Part shown: positions 8,041-21,428 of the stretch, piece after piece
How positions within the stretch are numbered: position 1 is the first letter of the stretch
Layout of the letters: every line of letters starts with the position of its first letter
Assembly: GCF_010500615.1 (NCBI RefSeq)
Contig: NZ_JAAGNX010000003.1
Location: 744,001-808,000 of the forward strand
Reading direction: 5' to 3'
Source: Oceanipulchritudo coccoides
GTDB taxonomy: Bacteria; Verrucomicrobiota; Verrucomicrobiia; Opitutales; Oceanipulchritudinaceae
DNA length: 64,000 nucleotides
Translations under genes and position numbers: made by a program
Notes under the pieces: model-generated
What the model was told of the DNA's origin: nothing
Seen by the model: the letters and a program-made list of their open reading frames with translations, nothing else
The model's database searches: none

Positions 8041-9291
8041 CTATTCTGCAAACTTTTTAACGATCAGACAGGAATTAATTCCAAGCATTCCGAAGCTATT
8101 GTTCAAAATTGTCGTTATTTCCGGGCGCTTTTCCGGCGTGTTTTTCACAAGATTCGGGAGGGCGCACTCCGGGTCAAGATCATCCACATTAATGGTTGGA
8201 TGGACCATTCCATCCTCAAATGATGGCAAATTTCCGGCTAATTCGAGGGCTCCAGCTGCTCCCATGGCGTGGCCAATGAAACTTTTTGTGTTGTTGACGC
8301 GCGTTTCGGGGCATGTCTCGGCTGGAAAAACCTCCCGGATGGCCTTGCATTCCTGGGCATCACCCTGGGGCGTCGAAGTGGCGTGGGTGTTCACAATATG
8401 GATATCCGCCGGTTTCATGCCAGCTTTGGCAAGGGCCGCCTCAATGCACTCCTTTTGCCGCTCACTGTTTGGCAAGACCGCGTCAGTCGCGTCGGAATTG
8501 ATCTTGTACCCGACAATCTCCCCATAAATCCTGGCACCGCGTTTTTGGGCATCCTCCAAACGCTCCAAAGTGTAAATAGCGCCCCCCTCACTGACCACAA
8601 TCCCGTTGCGGGCCCGGTCAAATGGACGGCTGGCCTTGTTTGGATCCTCATGCACGGCTAATGCTCCCTGACTTTTAAACCCGGCAAAAATACCAAATGT
8701 CCGGATGGATTCACTCACTCCCCCTGCGAGGGCGAAGTCCACCTCGCCCAGGCGAAGCATCTGGCAAGCTTGAATAATGCCGGCATTGCCAGCGGCACAA
8801 GCGGCCCCGATCGTGTAGTGGGGTCCCGTGATGCCAAGGTTCAGGGTCACCTCACCAGCCGGATTGTTGGCCACCGTACGGGGATTGTGATGATGGGACC
8901 AAAACCGGACATCGTAGTCGTATTGGGAAATATTATAGATTTCATTTTCTGTCTCAACATTGCCGTGCTCAGTCGTCCCGATATAGACTCCCACGCGACT
9001 TGTGTCGACCGATTCCCATTCAACCCCGGAATCGGCCACGGCCTCCCGGCTGCAGAAAATGGCTATGCTCCCGGCTCGTGTGCTGTTTCTGAGCTCGCGC
9101 CGGGCTTGGTACTTCTTGGCATCAAAATCGCAGACACCGGCATGGACCTGTCCCATGTAGCGCATCTCAATATTGGAGATGCGGGCAACTCCCTGCAGGA
9201 GATTTTCGCGAAATTCGGCAAGGGTGTTACCGTTCGGTGCGGTCAATCCGACACCCGTGATGACAATTCGACTGGATTCTGTGGAGGTCAT
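8041..9291 (-). CDS. Beta-ketoacyl-ACP synthase, FabF-like (KAS II type)
   Basis: This thiolase-fold condensing enzyme of 416 residues would extend acyl-ACP by decarboxylative condensation with malonyl-ACP. The catalytic triad is intact: Cys165 in GAACAAGNAG, His303 in NTHATSTPQGD and His341 in SFIGHAMGAAGALE. The cysteine context (AACAAGN) differs from the housekeeping FabF TACATG/ACASG form, which suggests specialised substrates. It is the first gene of a minus-strand operon with an ACP, a CrtI-like oxidoreductase and a methyltransferase. No ketoreductase, dehydratase or chain-length-factor gene is present here, so those activities would come from general fatty acid synthesis or from elsewhere. 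Confidence 0.9.
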   Translation of the reverse strand: MTSTESSRIVITGVGLTAPNGNTLAEFRENLLQGVARISNIEMRYMGQVHAGVCDFDAKKYQARRELRNSTRAGSIAIFCSREAVADSGVEWESVDTSRVGVYIGTTEHGNVETENEIYNISQYDYDVRFWSHHHNPRTVANNPAGEVTLNLGITGPHYTIGAACAAGNAGIIQACQMLRLGEVDFALAGGVSESIRTFGIFAGFKSQGALAVHEDPNKASRPFDRARNGIVVSEGGAIYTLERLEDAQKRGARIYGEIVGYKINSDATDAVLPNSERQKECIEAALAKAGMKPADIHIVNTHATSTPQGDAQECKAIREVFPAETCPETRVNNTKSFIGHAMGAAGALELAGNLPSFEDGMVHPTINVDDLDPECALPNLVKNTPEKRPEITTILNNSFGMLGINSCLIVKKFAE

Positions 9292-9469
9292 TGAAGCTAA
9301 GGGAGGCGCGGAGATTCAGCATCTCCAGCTAAAAATACAGTCTCAAAGGGCAATCTTGAGCATGTCAATGCTAAGGCATTGGACAGAAACCGATTGGCGT
9401 CAAACAACCGGGGAAATTAAATCTGGAAAAGGCTTTTCATCCTGAAGGGCTGACCTAAATTCCGGAAAC

Positions 9470-10459
9470 ATGAAGGTGTTAGTCATTGGAGGAGCCGGTT
9501 ATATCGGAAGTCACTGTGTGCGGCAACTTGTCCTCGCCGGGCATGAGCCAGTCGTTATGGATAATCTCGTTTTCGGGCACAGGGATGCTGTCAGCCCTGA
9601 AATCCCTTTTCATGAAGTGGATCTGGGGGACCGGGAAGCCGTGGCCAAAATCCTCCGTCAGGAGTCGATTGAACTGGTCATGCATTTTGCCGCCTTCGCC
9701 TATGTTGGGGAATCGGTCGAGGATCCTCTCAAGTATTACGAGAACAATGTGGGCAAGACGATCAGCCTTCTCCAAGCCATGCGCGATGCCGGAGTCGACC
9801 GCTTTGTTTTTTCCTCCACCTGCGCCAGCTACGGCATTCCGGAATCCATGCCGATGACTGAATCCTTGCCGCAAAACCCGATCAATCCCTACGGCCAGAC
9901 CAAGCTGGACGTTGAAAGAATCCTCAAGGCATGTGCTAAAGCCTACGGGCTCAGCTCCGCCTCATTCCGCTACTTTAATGCAGCCGGTGCAGCTGACGAC
10001 GGGACGATCGGGGAAGATCACGACCCGGAGACCCATCTGATCCCTCTCGCGATCTGGGCCGCCCAAGGGAAACGGGACAAATTAACGGTTTTCGGTGATG
10101 ACTATGATACACCGGATGGAACCTGCCTGCGCGACTACATCCATATCGACGATCTCTCCCGCGCCCATATTGCCGTTTTCGACAAACTGAAAAAGCCCGG
10201 GCAATCTCTCTTCTATAATCTGGGAACCGGCAAACCGGTCAGTGTCATGGAAATCATCAAAGCTGTCGAGGAGGTGACTGGTCTCAATGTTCCATACGAA
10301 ATGGGGGAAAGACGGGCAGGTGATCCCCCTGCTCTCTACGCTGACAGTTCCAAGGCGCAGGCCGAACTTGGGTGGACGCCGCAGTTCATGGATATCAAGG
10401 AGACCATCGCCACCGCCTGGAAATGGCACAAATCCCATCCGGGGGGATTTGATAACTGA
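9470..10459 (+). CDS. galE: UDP-glucose 4-epimerase
   Basis: GalE interconverts UDP-glucose and UDP-galactose using tightly bound NAD, supplying galactose for surface polysaccharides and the Leloir pathway. The 329-residue short-chain dehydrogenase-type protein shows the NAD motif GGAGYIGSH (residues 7-15), SSTCASYG with the catalytic Ser/Thr (115-117), and Tyr141/Lys145 in NPYGQTK. The late motifs RDYIHIDDL and YNLGTGKPVSVMEI are those of GalE proper. It is transcribed away from the ketoacyl synthase operon across a 178-nt region in which I see no clear regulatory site. Epimerisation of UDP-GlcNAc cannot be excluded from sequence. Confidence 0.93.
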   Translation: MKVLVIGGAGYIGSHCVRQLVLAGHEPVVMDNLVFGHRDAVSPEIPFHEVDLGDREAVAKILRQESIELVMHFAAFAYVGESVEDPLKYYENNVGKTISLLQAMRDAGVDRFVFSSTCASYGIPESMPMTESLPQNPINPYGQTKLDVERILKACAKAYGLSSASFRYFNAAGAADDGTIGEDHDPETHLIPLAIWAAQGKRDKLTVFGDDYDTPDGTCLRDYIHIDDLSRAHIAVFDKLKKPGQSLFYNLGTGKPVSVMEIIKAVEEVTGLNVPYEMGERRAGDPPALYADSSKAQAELGWTPQFMDIKETIATAWKWHKSHPGGFDN

Positions 10460-10552
10460 AAATTCCGGTTGAAAAGCCTGTCATATGCCTCGCCTTGCAC
10501 CGACATTATGCGGCAGGAACGGAAGACATGAAATTCCCGCTACAACGAGGAA

Positions 10553-11140
10553 CTACTCCTCGCCTGCCTGATGCTTCGCCTTCAGGTCATCCAACTGGGG
10601 CTTGATTACCGTATCGTAATATTCCGGTTCTATCCCGTGCGAAATGGTCAGGCCAAGGTGGCTGCGCATGAATTCCTCGATCGTCTGCCAGCCTTCGTCG
10701 GGAAATTTGATCTTCTTCGTGTAGGCACAAATGGTCAGGACATTTTCAAGCGACTCAATATGCGAACTCGCTTTGAGGATTCGCTGTGCAACCTGTAGCC
10801 GGATCTCGAGTTCAAGCCGGTCCAGCGGCTTGGCCAGAAAATCATCCACACCAGCCTGCATCGCCTTGTAGTAGTTTTCCCGCTGCCCGATATTCGCCGT
10901 CAATAAAATGATGTAAGTGTAGTCGGATTTGTCGTTCTCCCGGATCTTGCGGACCAACTCCAAGCCATCCATCTGGGGCATCAGCCAATCTGTAATGACA
11001 AGCCGGGTAGGTTGCGCTTGATAGGCATCCCATGCTTCTTTTCCGTCTGCTGCAACCGATACGACATGCCCAAGCTCCTCCAGGATATTGATCAGGAGCT
11101 TACGCGAAATAAAGTCGTCTTCAGCGATAAGGATATTCAT
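10553..11140 (-). CDS. Orphan response regulator: receiver domain plus degenerate ICxxCKKI-type tail
   Basis: A CheY-like receiver fills residues 1-120: acidic cluster EDD (7-9), phospho-acceptor Asp51 in VITDWLMPQMDG, Thr81 and Lys104 in FLAKP. The 75-residue tail resembles the short domain (pattern ICxxCKKIrdd..yW..lE.y......FSHGICpeC) that ends many sensor kinases and regulators. Here only the first Cys (Cys138) is kept; the others are Thr141, Glu171 and Tyr174. No DNA-binding or enzymatic output is visible. The ATG at 11140 is chosen because the receiver fold starts there; an upstream in-frame start would add 31 unrelated residues. No kinase gene is adjacent. Confidence 0.8.
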   Translation of the reverse strand: MNILIAEDDFISRKLLINILEELGHVVSVAADGKEAWDAYQAQPTRLVITDWLMPQMDGLELVRKIRENDKSDYTYIILLTANIGQRENYYKAMQAGVDDFLAKPLDRLELEIRLQVAQRILKASSHIESLENVLTICAYTKKIKFPDEGWQTIEEFMRSHLGLTISHGIEPEYYDTVIKPQLDDLKAKHQAGEE

Positions 11141-11329
11141 GGGCCAGCAACTACAATTAAGTAAAGATGGGATTCCAGCACCTATCTGCAACCCCAAAGG
11201 CTTAGGGAGTTCATTACCTCCGCATGAGGACAATAACCCACGGGAAGTGGATAAATTTTTATCAATGTGCTTTGCTCCACAGGATTAGATTCTTGTCAGA
11301 ATGGCCACCGCTGCGATAAGGAACAGATC

Positions 11330-11785
11330 ATGAGAGCGGTTCTTCAGCGCGTAAAAAAGTCTGTTGTCAAAGTAGAAGGCAAAAGCGTCGGAAGTATCGG
11401 CAAGGGACTTCTGGTCTTTCTGGGAATTGAAAGAATCGATACAAATTCCGATCTGGAGTGGCTGGTAGACAAGCTTCCACGAGTCCGCTGCTTCGAGGAT
11501 GATGCGGGGCGCATGAACAGGAACCTGGAGGAGACCGGCGGAGAAGTCATGGTGATCAGCCAGTTCACCCTCTTCGGAAGCCTGAGGAAAGGGACACGGC
11601 CCTCTTTCAACCGTGCGGCCGACCCGGAACAGGCTATTCCGCTCTATGAGGAGTTTGTCGAAAGGCTCTCAACGACCTTGGGCAAACCGGTCGCCACCGG
11701 CATTTTCGGGGCAGAAATGGAGATCAGCGCTGTCAATGATGGGCCGGTCACCCTCGTCATCGACACAAAAAACCGTGATTTCTAG
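11330..11785 (+). CDS. dtd: D-aminoacyl-tRNA deacylase
   Basis: Dtd hydrolyses D-aminoacyl (and glycyl mis-acylated) tRNAs, a translation quality-control step in the cytoplasm. The 151-residue protein has both signature motifs: SQFTLFGS in the middle and [11 protein letters not shown] near the C-terminus, which carries the cross-subunit Gly-Pro element. The ATG is preceded by AAGGA at 11318-11322. A longer reading from 11267 would add 21 residues with no family match. The gene is followed 47 nt downstream by the dGTPase gene on the same strand. Confidence 0.95.
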   Translation: MRAVLQRVKKSVVKVEGKSVGSIGKGLLVFLGIERIDTNSDLEWLVDKLPRVRCFEDDAGRMNRNLEETGGEVMVISQFTLFGSLRKGTRPSFNRAADPEQAIPLYEEFVERLSTTLGKPVATGIFGAEMEISAVNDGPVTLVIDTKNRDF

Positions 11786-11832
11786 TCCCTTTACGGTTTG
11801 TCCTCCGCCCAATAAACGCTCTACTGGGGATT

Positions 11833-13122
11833 ATGGAAAACCGCTTTTACGGTGAATTCGACAGCGAACACCTTCCCGGCAAACGCCCGGAAAATGATCA
11901 TCGCTCCCCTTTCCAAATTGACCGGGATCGCGTTTTGTTCTCTTCCGCCTTCCGCCAACTGCAGTCAAAGACCCAGGTCTTTCAATCCGGCGAATACGAT
12001 TTCTACCGCACTCGCCTGACCCACACGATTGAAGTTGCGCGGATTGCCCGTTCCATCGCGGAGTATCTCAACCAGACAAGTGATCGTCTTCGTCCGGACT
12101 TCCAGATTGACCCGGACCTTGTTGAAGCAGTCGGTCTCGCTCATGACCTCGGCCATCCTCCATTCGGGCACATTGGCGAAAGAAAATTAAATGAGCTCAT
12201 GGCACCGCATGGAGGCTTCGAAGGCAATGCCCAGACTCTCCGTATCCTCACGCAACTCATCTATGCGCGTCCTGACCGGCCCTCGGGAATGAAACCGACC
12301 CGGGCTTTCCTGGACGGCATCTTGAAGTACAAGGCCCTCCACAAGGAATTTATCGAAGGGAAGAAACCCGACGCACCGTATCCAGAAAATCACTTTCTGT
12401 ATGATGACCAGGAGAAGATTCGCGACTTCGTCTTTCCGGAAGTGGATTTGCAATCCCTCAGTCCGGAAGACTTGAACGCGTTGAAGAGTATCGAGTGTCA
12501 GATCATGGATTGGGCGGATGATACTGCTTACTCGCTTCATGATATCGTGGATGGCATCAAGGCACGTTTCATCACTCCTGACACTCTCCGAATCTGGTGC
12601 GAAGCGCAGAATGATCTGACCAGCTACCAGCTGCAGACCCTGGATGACCTGATTGATGAAATCCGATCGGGCGGCTACGAACCTCGCACCAGTCTCTGGA
12701 TAGGACAGTTTATCCAGGCCTGCCGGCTCGTGCCCGAGGATTCAATCCTCGCCGGGCAATCCAACCGGCATCGCTTTCGCCTCGAAGTGGATCCGCATGT
12801 GCGCGAGGTCTGCAACTTGCACAAGCGAATCGCCTTCGACTTGATCTTCAAGTCACCCCCACTCCAGCAGATTGAGTTCAAGGGAGGATATCTTCTCACG
12901 CGGCTCTTTGACGCCTACACGACCCATCTCCTGGGCAAGGAATCCAAACCCCTGCGCCTTCTGCCCGATCCAATCAGCCAGTGGGTCCGCAATGAAGAAA
13001 GTGCGGAAGGCAAACGCCGCCTTCTGTGCGATCATCTCGCTTCCCTGACTGACGGACAGGCCATTCGCGCCTACAAAAGGCTTTTCGAGCCGGATTTCGG
13101 CACATTGATGGACCTGTATTAG
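11833..13122 (+). CDS. dgt: Deoxyguanosinetriphosphate triphosphohydrolase-like protein
   Basis: This HD-domain enzyme of 429 residues would split dNTPs (classically dGTP) into the nucleoside and triphosphate, adjusting nucleotide pools. The metal-binding histidine/aspartate set is visible: His64 in RTRLTHTIEVA, His104-Asp105 in LAHDLGHPPFGHIGE, and the downstream Asp in WADDTAYSLHDIVDG. It matches the shorter dGTPase-like branch that is usually activated by other dNTPs, so dGTP specificity is not certain. It is followed 46 nt later by cstA. Confidence 0.9.
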   Translation: MENRFYGEFDSEHLPGKRPENDHRSPFQIDRDRVLFSSAFRQLQSKTQVFQSGEYDFYRTRLTHTIEVARIARSIAEYLNQTSDRLRPDFQIDPDLVEAVGLAHDLGHPPFGHIGERKLNELMAPHGGFEGNAQTLRILTQLIYARPDRPSGMKPTRAFLDGILKYKALHKEFIEGKKPDAPYPENHFLYDDQEKIRDFVFPEVDLQSLSPEDLNALKSIECQIMDWADDTAYSLHDIVDGIKARFITPDTLRIWCEAQNDLTSYQLQTLDDLIDEIRSGGYEPRTSLWIGQFIQACRLVPEDSILAGQSNRHRFRLEVDPHVREVCNLHKRIAFDLIFKSPPLQQIEFKGGYLLTRLFDAYTTHLLGKESKPLRLLPDPISQWVRNEESAEGKRRLLCDHLASLTDGQAIRAYKRLFEPDFGTLMDLY

Positions 13123-13168
13123 GCGCGTCGCAGCGATCCCACTTTCTTGACCTCAACCCTCTCGAATC

Positions 13169-14752
13169 ATGATCACTCTGCTTCTTATCTCGCTGGTCTT
13201 TTTTGCAATCGTTTATCGAGTCTTCGGCACCTTCATGGACCGGAGATGTGGGATTGATGATTCAAACAAGACACCCGCCCACACGCTGGAGGACGGCGTC
13301 GACTATGTTCCCACCCGCGCCTCGATCCTCTTTGGCCATCACTTCTCCTCAATCGCCGGCGCCGGACCAATCGTCGGCCCGATCCTCGCCGCGATGTACT
13401 TTGGCTGGGGGCCAACATGGCTCTGGATCCTGATCGGGGCAGCCTTTGTCGGGGGAATCCACGATTACGGGGCGGCCTTCATCTCCACGAGGACCGGTGG
13501 CAAATCCATCGCTGAAGCGATGCGCTCAATTGTCGGGAAGCAGACGGGCCGCCTCTTTGCTCTCTTTGTCCTCCTGGCTTTGATCTATGTCATCATCGTC
13601 TTCCTTGACCTGACGGCATCGACTTTCACCAGCAAGCCGGAGGTCGCCACTGCATCCGGTTGGTTTATCTTTGTCGCTCTGGGCTTTGGGCTTGTTCTCA
13701 ATCGCACAAAGCTCCCCTTCCTGCTCTCCATCGCCATTTTTGTCCCCGTGACATATGCCGGGCTTGCCATCGGTCACTTTTTCCCGGCTCCCGCCATTGG
13801 CAATAACGCCTGGGCCGCCATCATCATTGTCTACTGCTTCATTGCTGCCATCCTGCCAGTCCAGCTACTCCTTCAACCCCGGGACTTCCTTTCCTCAACT
13901 TTTCTTTATGTCCTCATGGCCGCAGGCATCCTGGGCGTGTTTTTCTCAAGCCACACCATCCAGATTGAGGCCTTCACAGGATGGAACCATCCGAAGGTCG
14001 GCACACTCGTTCCAATCCTCTTTATCACGGTGGCCTGCGGTGCCTGTAGCGGCTTCCACAGCATTGTCAGCAGTGGCACAACCTCCAAGCAACTCTCCCG
14101 CGAAAGCGATATCAAGCGGGTCAATTACGGCGCCATGCTTGTCGAGGGTGTTGTCGCGGTCTTTGCCCTCGGGACGATCGCCATCCTTTCCGAATCCGAG
14201 CGGGCCGCCGCCGGCACACCGGTTGGGATTTTCGCCTCGGGAACGGCCCGCTTCATGAGCTCACTCGGGTTGCCTCAGGACCTGGCCATGGAGTTCACCC
14301 TCCTTGCCGTGAGCACCTTCCTCCTCACCACCCTCGATACCTGCACCAGGCTGAGCCGCTTCATTCTCGAGGAGTTTCTCCAGGCGCGCTCCTCCAGGAC
14401 CCGCTGGATAGGAACGGCCGCAGTGCTCATCCTGCCCGCCATCGCCGTGACACAGACAATTGGTGGCGAGCCTGCATGGAAGGCTGTCTGGCCGCTCTTT
14501 GGCGCCACCAACCAACTCATGGCCGCCCTCGCCCTCCTCACATTCATGGTCTTTCTCAAATCCAAGAAGATCCGCTACGGATTCGTCATTCCCGCCGTGA
14601 TCATCATGGTCGTCATGCCCCTCTCCGCGCTTGCCTTGATGGCTGCCTCCAATGGCGTTCTCTCCCTCCTCGGTGGAGTTTCTGCAGCCATGTTCCTCCT
14701 CGGGGGCTTTGTGACCACGATGTCTGTCAGGTACGTCCTGAAATCCTCCTGA
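13169..14752 (+). CDS. cstA: CstA-family peptide/pyruvate transporter
   Basis: The 527-residue polytopic membrane protein carries the CstA signature region FGHHFSSIAGAGPIVGPILAAMYFGWGP near the N-terminus and the conserved block ACGACSGFHSIVSSGTTSKQL about residue 290-310. It has about 14-16 hydrophobic segments. Family members import peptides or pyruvate under carbon limitation (CstA and BtsT of E. coli). This is the shorter bacterial form, lacking the long C-terminal part of the roughly 700-residue E. coli proteins. It sits between dgt and ribE on the same strand. The substrate is not decidable from sequence. Confidence 0.9.
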   Translation: MITLLLISLVFFAIVYRVFGTFMDRRCGIDDSNKTPAHTLEDGVDYVPTRASILFGHHFSSIAGAGPIVGPILAAMYFGWGPTWLWILIGAAFVGGIHDYGAAFISTRTGGKSIAEAMRSIVGKQTGRLFALFVLLALIYVIIVFLDLTASTFTSKPEVATASGWFIFVALGFGLVLNRTKLPFLLSIAIFVPVTYAGLAIGHFFPAPAIGNNAWAAIIIVYCFIAAILPVQLLLQPRDFLSSTFLYVLMAAGILGVFFSSHTIQIEAFTGWNHPKVGTLVPILFITVACGACSGFHSIVSSGTTSKQLSRESDIKRVNYGAMLVEGVVAVFALGTIAILSESERAAAGTPVGIFASGTARFMSSLGLPQDLAMEFTLLAVSTFLLTTLDTCTRLSRFILEEFLQARSSRTRWIGTAAVLILPAIAVTQTIGGEPAWKAVWPLFGATNQLMAALALLTFMVFLKSKKIRYGFVIPAVIIMVVMPLSALALMAASNGVLSLLGGVSAAMFLLGGFVTTMSVRYVLKSS

Positions 14753-14803
14753 TCCGAAACTTTGTTCTGGCATTCTTTCCCTTCTCCCAATCAACATGAT
14801 TTC

Positions 14804-15412
<609 letters not shown>

Positions 15413-15476
15413 GTAGCTGCAAGTCCCGACAGTTTACTTTACTTTTCTGCCCAACTGACCTTACATACCGGCATCT

Positions 15477-17207
15477 ATGAATAAGAATGGACGTGAAAGC
15501 GCGGCCAAGGAGGCCAAACTGCACAAGAACGAAGGCATCAAGGAGGCGAGCAATTTCCTCCGCGGGACGCTGGCGGAAGCGCTGGCCGACCCGACGACCG
15601 GTAATATCGGGGCAGACGATGCGCAGCTGACCAAATTCCACGGGATCTACCTTCAAGACGACCGGGACGAGCGATCGGAGCGGCGGAAGAAGAAACTGGA
15701 CAAGGCCTACAGCTTCATGATCCGGGTGCGCGTACCGGGCGGGGTGACCACTTCCGCGCAGTGGCTGGCAATGGACGAGCTGTCCGAGCGCTACGGCAAC
15801 AGGACGATGAAACTGACGACCCGGCAGGCCTACCAGCTGCATGGAGTCTTGAAGGCCAATCTGAAAACGACGATCCAGGGGATCAATGCAGCCCTGATGG
15901 ACACCATTGCGGCCTGCGGTGACGTCAACCGCAACGTGATGTGCAACCCCAACCCGTACCAGAGCGAGGCGCACGCCGAAGTGTTGCAACTGTCACAAGC
16001 ACTTTCGGACCACCTGACCCCGGCCACGCAGGCCTACCATGAAATCTGGCTCGACGGGGAAAAGGTCGCCGGGGGCGAGGAAGAAGTGGAACCCATTTAC
16101 GGGAAGACTTACCTCCCGCGGAAGTTCAAAATTGTCGTGGCGGTTCCCCCGAGCAACGACGTGGATATTTATGCACACGACCTCGGCTACATTGCCATTA
16201 TCGAGGACGGAAAGATTGTCGGCTACAACATTACTGTTGGAGGTGGCATGGGCATGACGCACGGAAATGCGGCCACTCACCCGCGCCTTGCGGAGCTTAT
16301 GGGCTTCTGCACGCCTGAACAGGCCATTGAGGTCGCGGAGGCAGTTGTGACCGTGCAACGCGATTTCGGCGACCGGACCAACCGGGCCCATGCACGGTTG
16401 AAGTACACCATTGAGGACCGCGGGCTTGAATGGTTCCGCAAGGAAGTGGAAGCACGCCTTGGCTACCAGCTTCAGGAAGCACGTGAGTTTAAATTTGAAG
16501 ATACCGGCGACCGCTACGGCTGGACCAAGGGAACCGATGACAAATGGCACCTGACGCTCTTCATCCAGAATGGACGGATCAAGGACACGGCGGAGTTCAA
16601 GATGAAAACAGGCCTGCGTGAGATTGCCAAGATCCACAAGGGCGACTTCCGGCTCACCAATAATCAAAATCTCATTATCGGGGCAATTGCCGAGGCAGAT
16701 CGTCCACAAATTGAGAAGCTAATCAGCAAATTTGGCCTGAGCGCCGGCTTGGAAAGTTCCGCCCTGCGACTGAATTCCATGGCCTGTGTGGCCCTTCCGA
16801 CATGCGGACTCAGCCTGGCCGAATCGGAGCGCTACCTGCCTGACCTTGTTACGGATCTGGAGCAGGTGGTCGAGTCGGCCGGCCTGCGCGATGATGCGAT
16901 CGTAATCCGCATGACAGGATGCCCCAACGGATGTGCCCGGCCCTATCTGGGAGAAATTGGTCTCGTGGGCAAGGCACCGGGCAAGTACAACCTCTATCTC
17001 GGGGCCGGCTTTGACGGGTCCCGCCTGAACCGCCTCTACAAGACATCGGTCAAGTCGGAGGAGATTGTCGATGAGCTGGCGCCGATCATCAACCGTTACG
17101 CCAAGGAGCGAGAATCCGGTGAACGGTTTGGCGATTTCTGCGTGCGGACTGGTGTGGTCACTCCATACGAGGCAGGGACCAACTACCACGAACCGATGGT
17201 CGGGTAG
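15477..17207 (+). CDS. cysI: Assimilatory sulfite reductase, hemoprotein subunit
   Basis: The 576-residue protein reduces sulfite to sulfide with six electrons using a coupled siroheme and [4Fe-4S] cluster. The cluster cysteines are Cys437 and Cys443 in [13 protein letters not shown] and Cys482 and Cys486 in [19 protein letters not shown], the NADPH-type CysI pattern. Other siroheme-site blocks ([28 protein letters not shown]) are intact. Length matches CysI (about 570) and is shorter than the ferredoxin-type plant enzymes plus transit peptide. No cysJ flavoprotein lies next to it, so the electron donor (a distant CysJ or ferredoxin) is open. Confidence 0.93.
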   Translation: MNKNGRESAAKEAKLHKNEGIKEASNFLRGTLAEALADPTTGNIGADDAQLTKFHGIYLQDDRDERSERRKKKLDKAYSFMIRVRVPGGVTTSAQWLAMDELSERYGNRTMKLTTRQAYQLHGVLKANLKTTIQGINAALMDTIAACGDVNRNVMCNPNPYQSEAHAEVLQLSQALSDHLTPATQAYHEIWLDGEKVAGGEEEVEPIYGKTYLPRKFKIVVAVPPSNDVDIYAHDLGYIAIIEDGKIVGYNITVGGGMGMTHGNAATHPRLAELMGFCTPEQAIEVAEAVVTVQRDFGDRTNRAHARLKYTIEDRGLEWFRKEVEARLGYQLQEAREFKFEDTGDRYGWTKGTDDKWHLTLFIQNGRIKDTAEFKMKTGLREIAKIHKGDFRLTNNQNLIIGAIAEADRPQIEKLISKFGLSAGLESSALRLNSMACVALPTCGLSLAESERYLPDLVTDLEQVVESAGLRDDAIVIRMTGCPNGCARPYLGEIGLVGKAPGKYNLYLGAGFDGSRLNRLYKTSVKSEEIVDELAPIINRYAKERESGERFGDFCVRTGVVTPYEAGTNYHEPMVG

Positions 17208-17231
17208 TTAATTGGCTGTCCTCACTTTTCC

Positions 17232-20613
<3,382 letters not shown>

Positions 20614-20617
<4 letters not shown>

Positions 20618-21351
20618 GTAAAATCCTGATTCTAGAAGATGATGAAACAGTGCGCTTGCCACTGATCGACCTGCTCGAGGCCGAGAATTACACCGTGGTC
20701 TCCGCACCTGACGGAAAACAGGGCATCGAAATGGCCAAAAAGGAAAAACCGGATTTGATCGTCTCCGATATCATGATGCCGGAGATCGATGGCCATGGTG
20801 TCTTTGAAGCCCTCCAAAAGGATCCGATCACAGCGGTTATCCCGTTTATCTTTCTTACCGCCAAAACCGATCCTTCGGACATTCGCGAGGGCTTGGGCCT
20901 GGGGGCCGATGACTACATCACAAAGCCTTTTGAACAGGAGGATCTACTCGATTCCATACAGACGCGCCTGAACAAGTATCAGCTCATTTCCGAGGCCGCG
21001 CTCAAGGCCGATGACAATCCGGAATATGACCAGATATTCATCAAGGACGGGGAAAGCTGCTGGTTTGTCGAATATGAGAAAATCCGGCTTCTTGAATCGG
21101 AGGACAATTATGTGCGGGTATTCTTCGACAAGGAAAAACCACTGATCAGCCGGACCCTCAATTACCTCGAGGAGAAACTACCCGCGAAGCTCTTCTTCCG
21201 AGCCAACCGAAAGCAGATTATCAACCTCCGATGGATCCGCAATATCCAGCCATGGTTCAACGGCGGTCTTCTTGTCACCCTCAAGGATGACAACAAAATC
21301 CAGATGTCCCGTCGGGCGGCCCAGTCCTTCAAGTCCATCATGGGCATCTAG
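20614..21351 (+). CDS. Response regulator with LytTR DNA-binding domain
   Basis: A receiver domain fills residues 1-125: EDD at 8-10, phospho-acceptor Asp in IVSDIMMPEIDG, Thr in FLTAK, Lys in ITKPF. A C-terminal LytTR domain follows (about 150-245), with YEKIRLLESEDNYVRVFF, the FRANRKQIINLRWI block and RRAAQSFKSIMG. LytTR regulators bind direct repeats upstream of target promoters. The start codon overlaps the stop of the LOV kinase gene as ATGA, so the two are translationally coupled and form a cognate pair. The pairing of a LOV kinase with a LytTR output is notable. Targets are unknown. Confidence 0.93.
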
Positions 21352-21365
21352 GCACCGGAAGACTT

Positions 21366-21406
21366 GCAAAAAAAAGCCCCGGCTCGCGGAAGCGAACCAG
21401 GGCTTT
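21366..21406 (-). terminator. Intrinsic terminator for the MscS gene
   Basis: An imperfect hairpin with outer arms AAAGCCC (21373-21379) and GGGCTTT (21400-21406), and inner pairing of GGCTCGC with GCGAACC, lies between two convergent genes. Read on the minus strand, the hairpin is followed directly by a run of eight T residues, the layout of a rho-independent terminator. It sits 23 nt after the mscS stop. On the plus strand only a short T stretch follows, so it probably acts weakly for the LytTR gene. Confidence 0.75.
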
Positions 21407-21428
21407 GAATCAACGGGTTGATCTAAAA

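Noticed and set aside
14753-14803. FMN riboswitch before riboflavin synthase
   Set aside because: Only 51 nt separate cstA and ribE and none of the conserved riboswitch helices can be drawn there.
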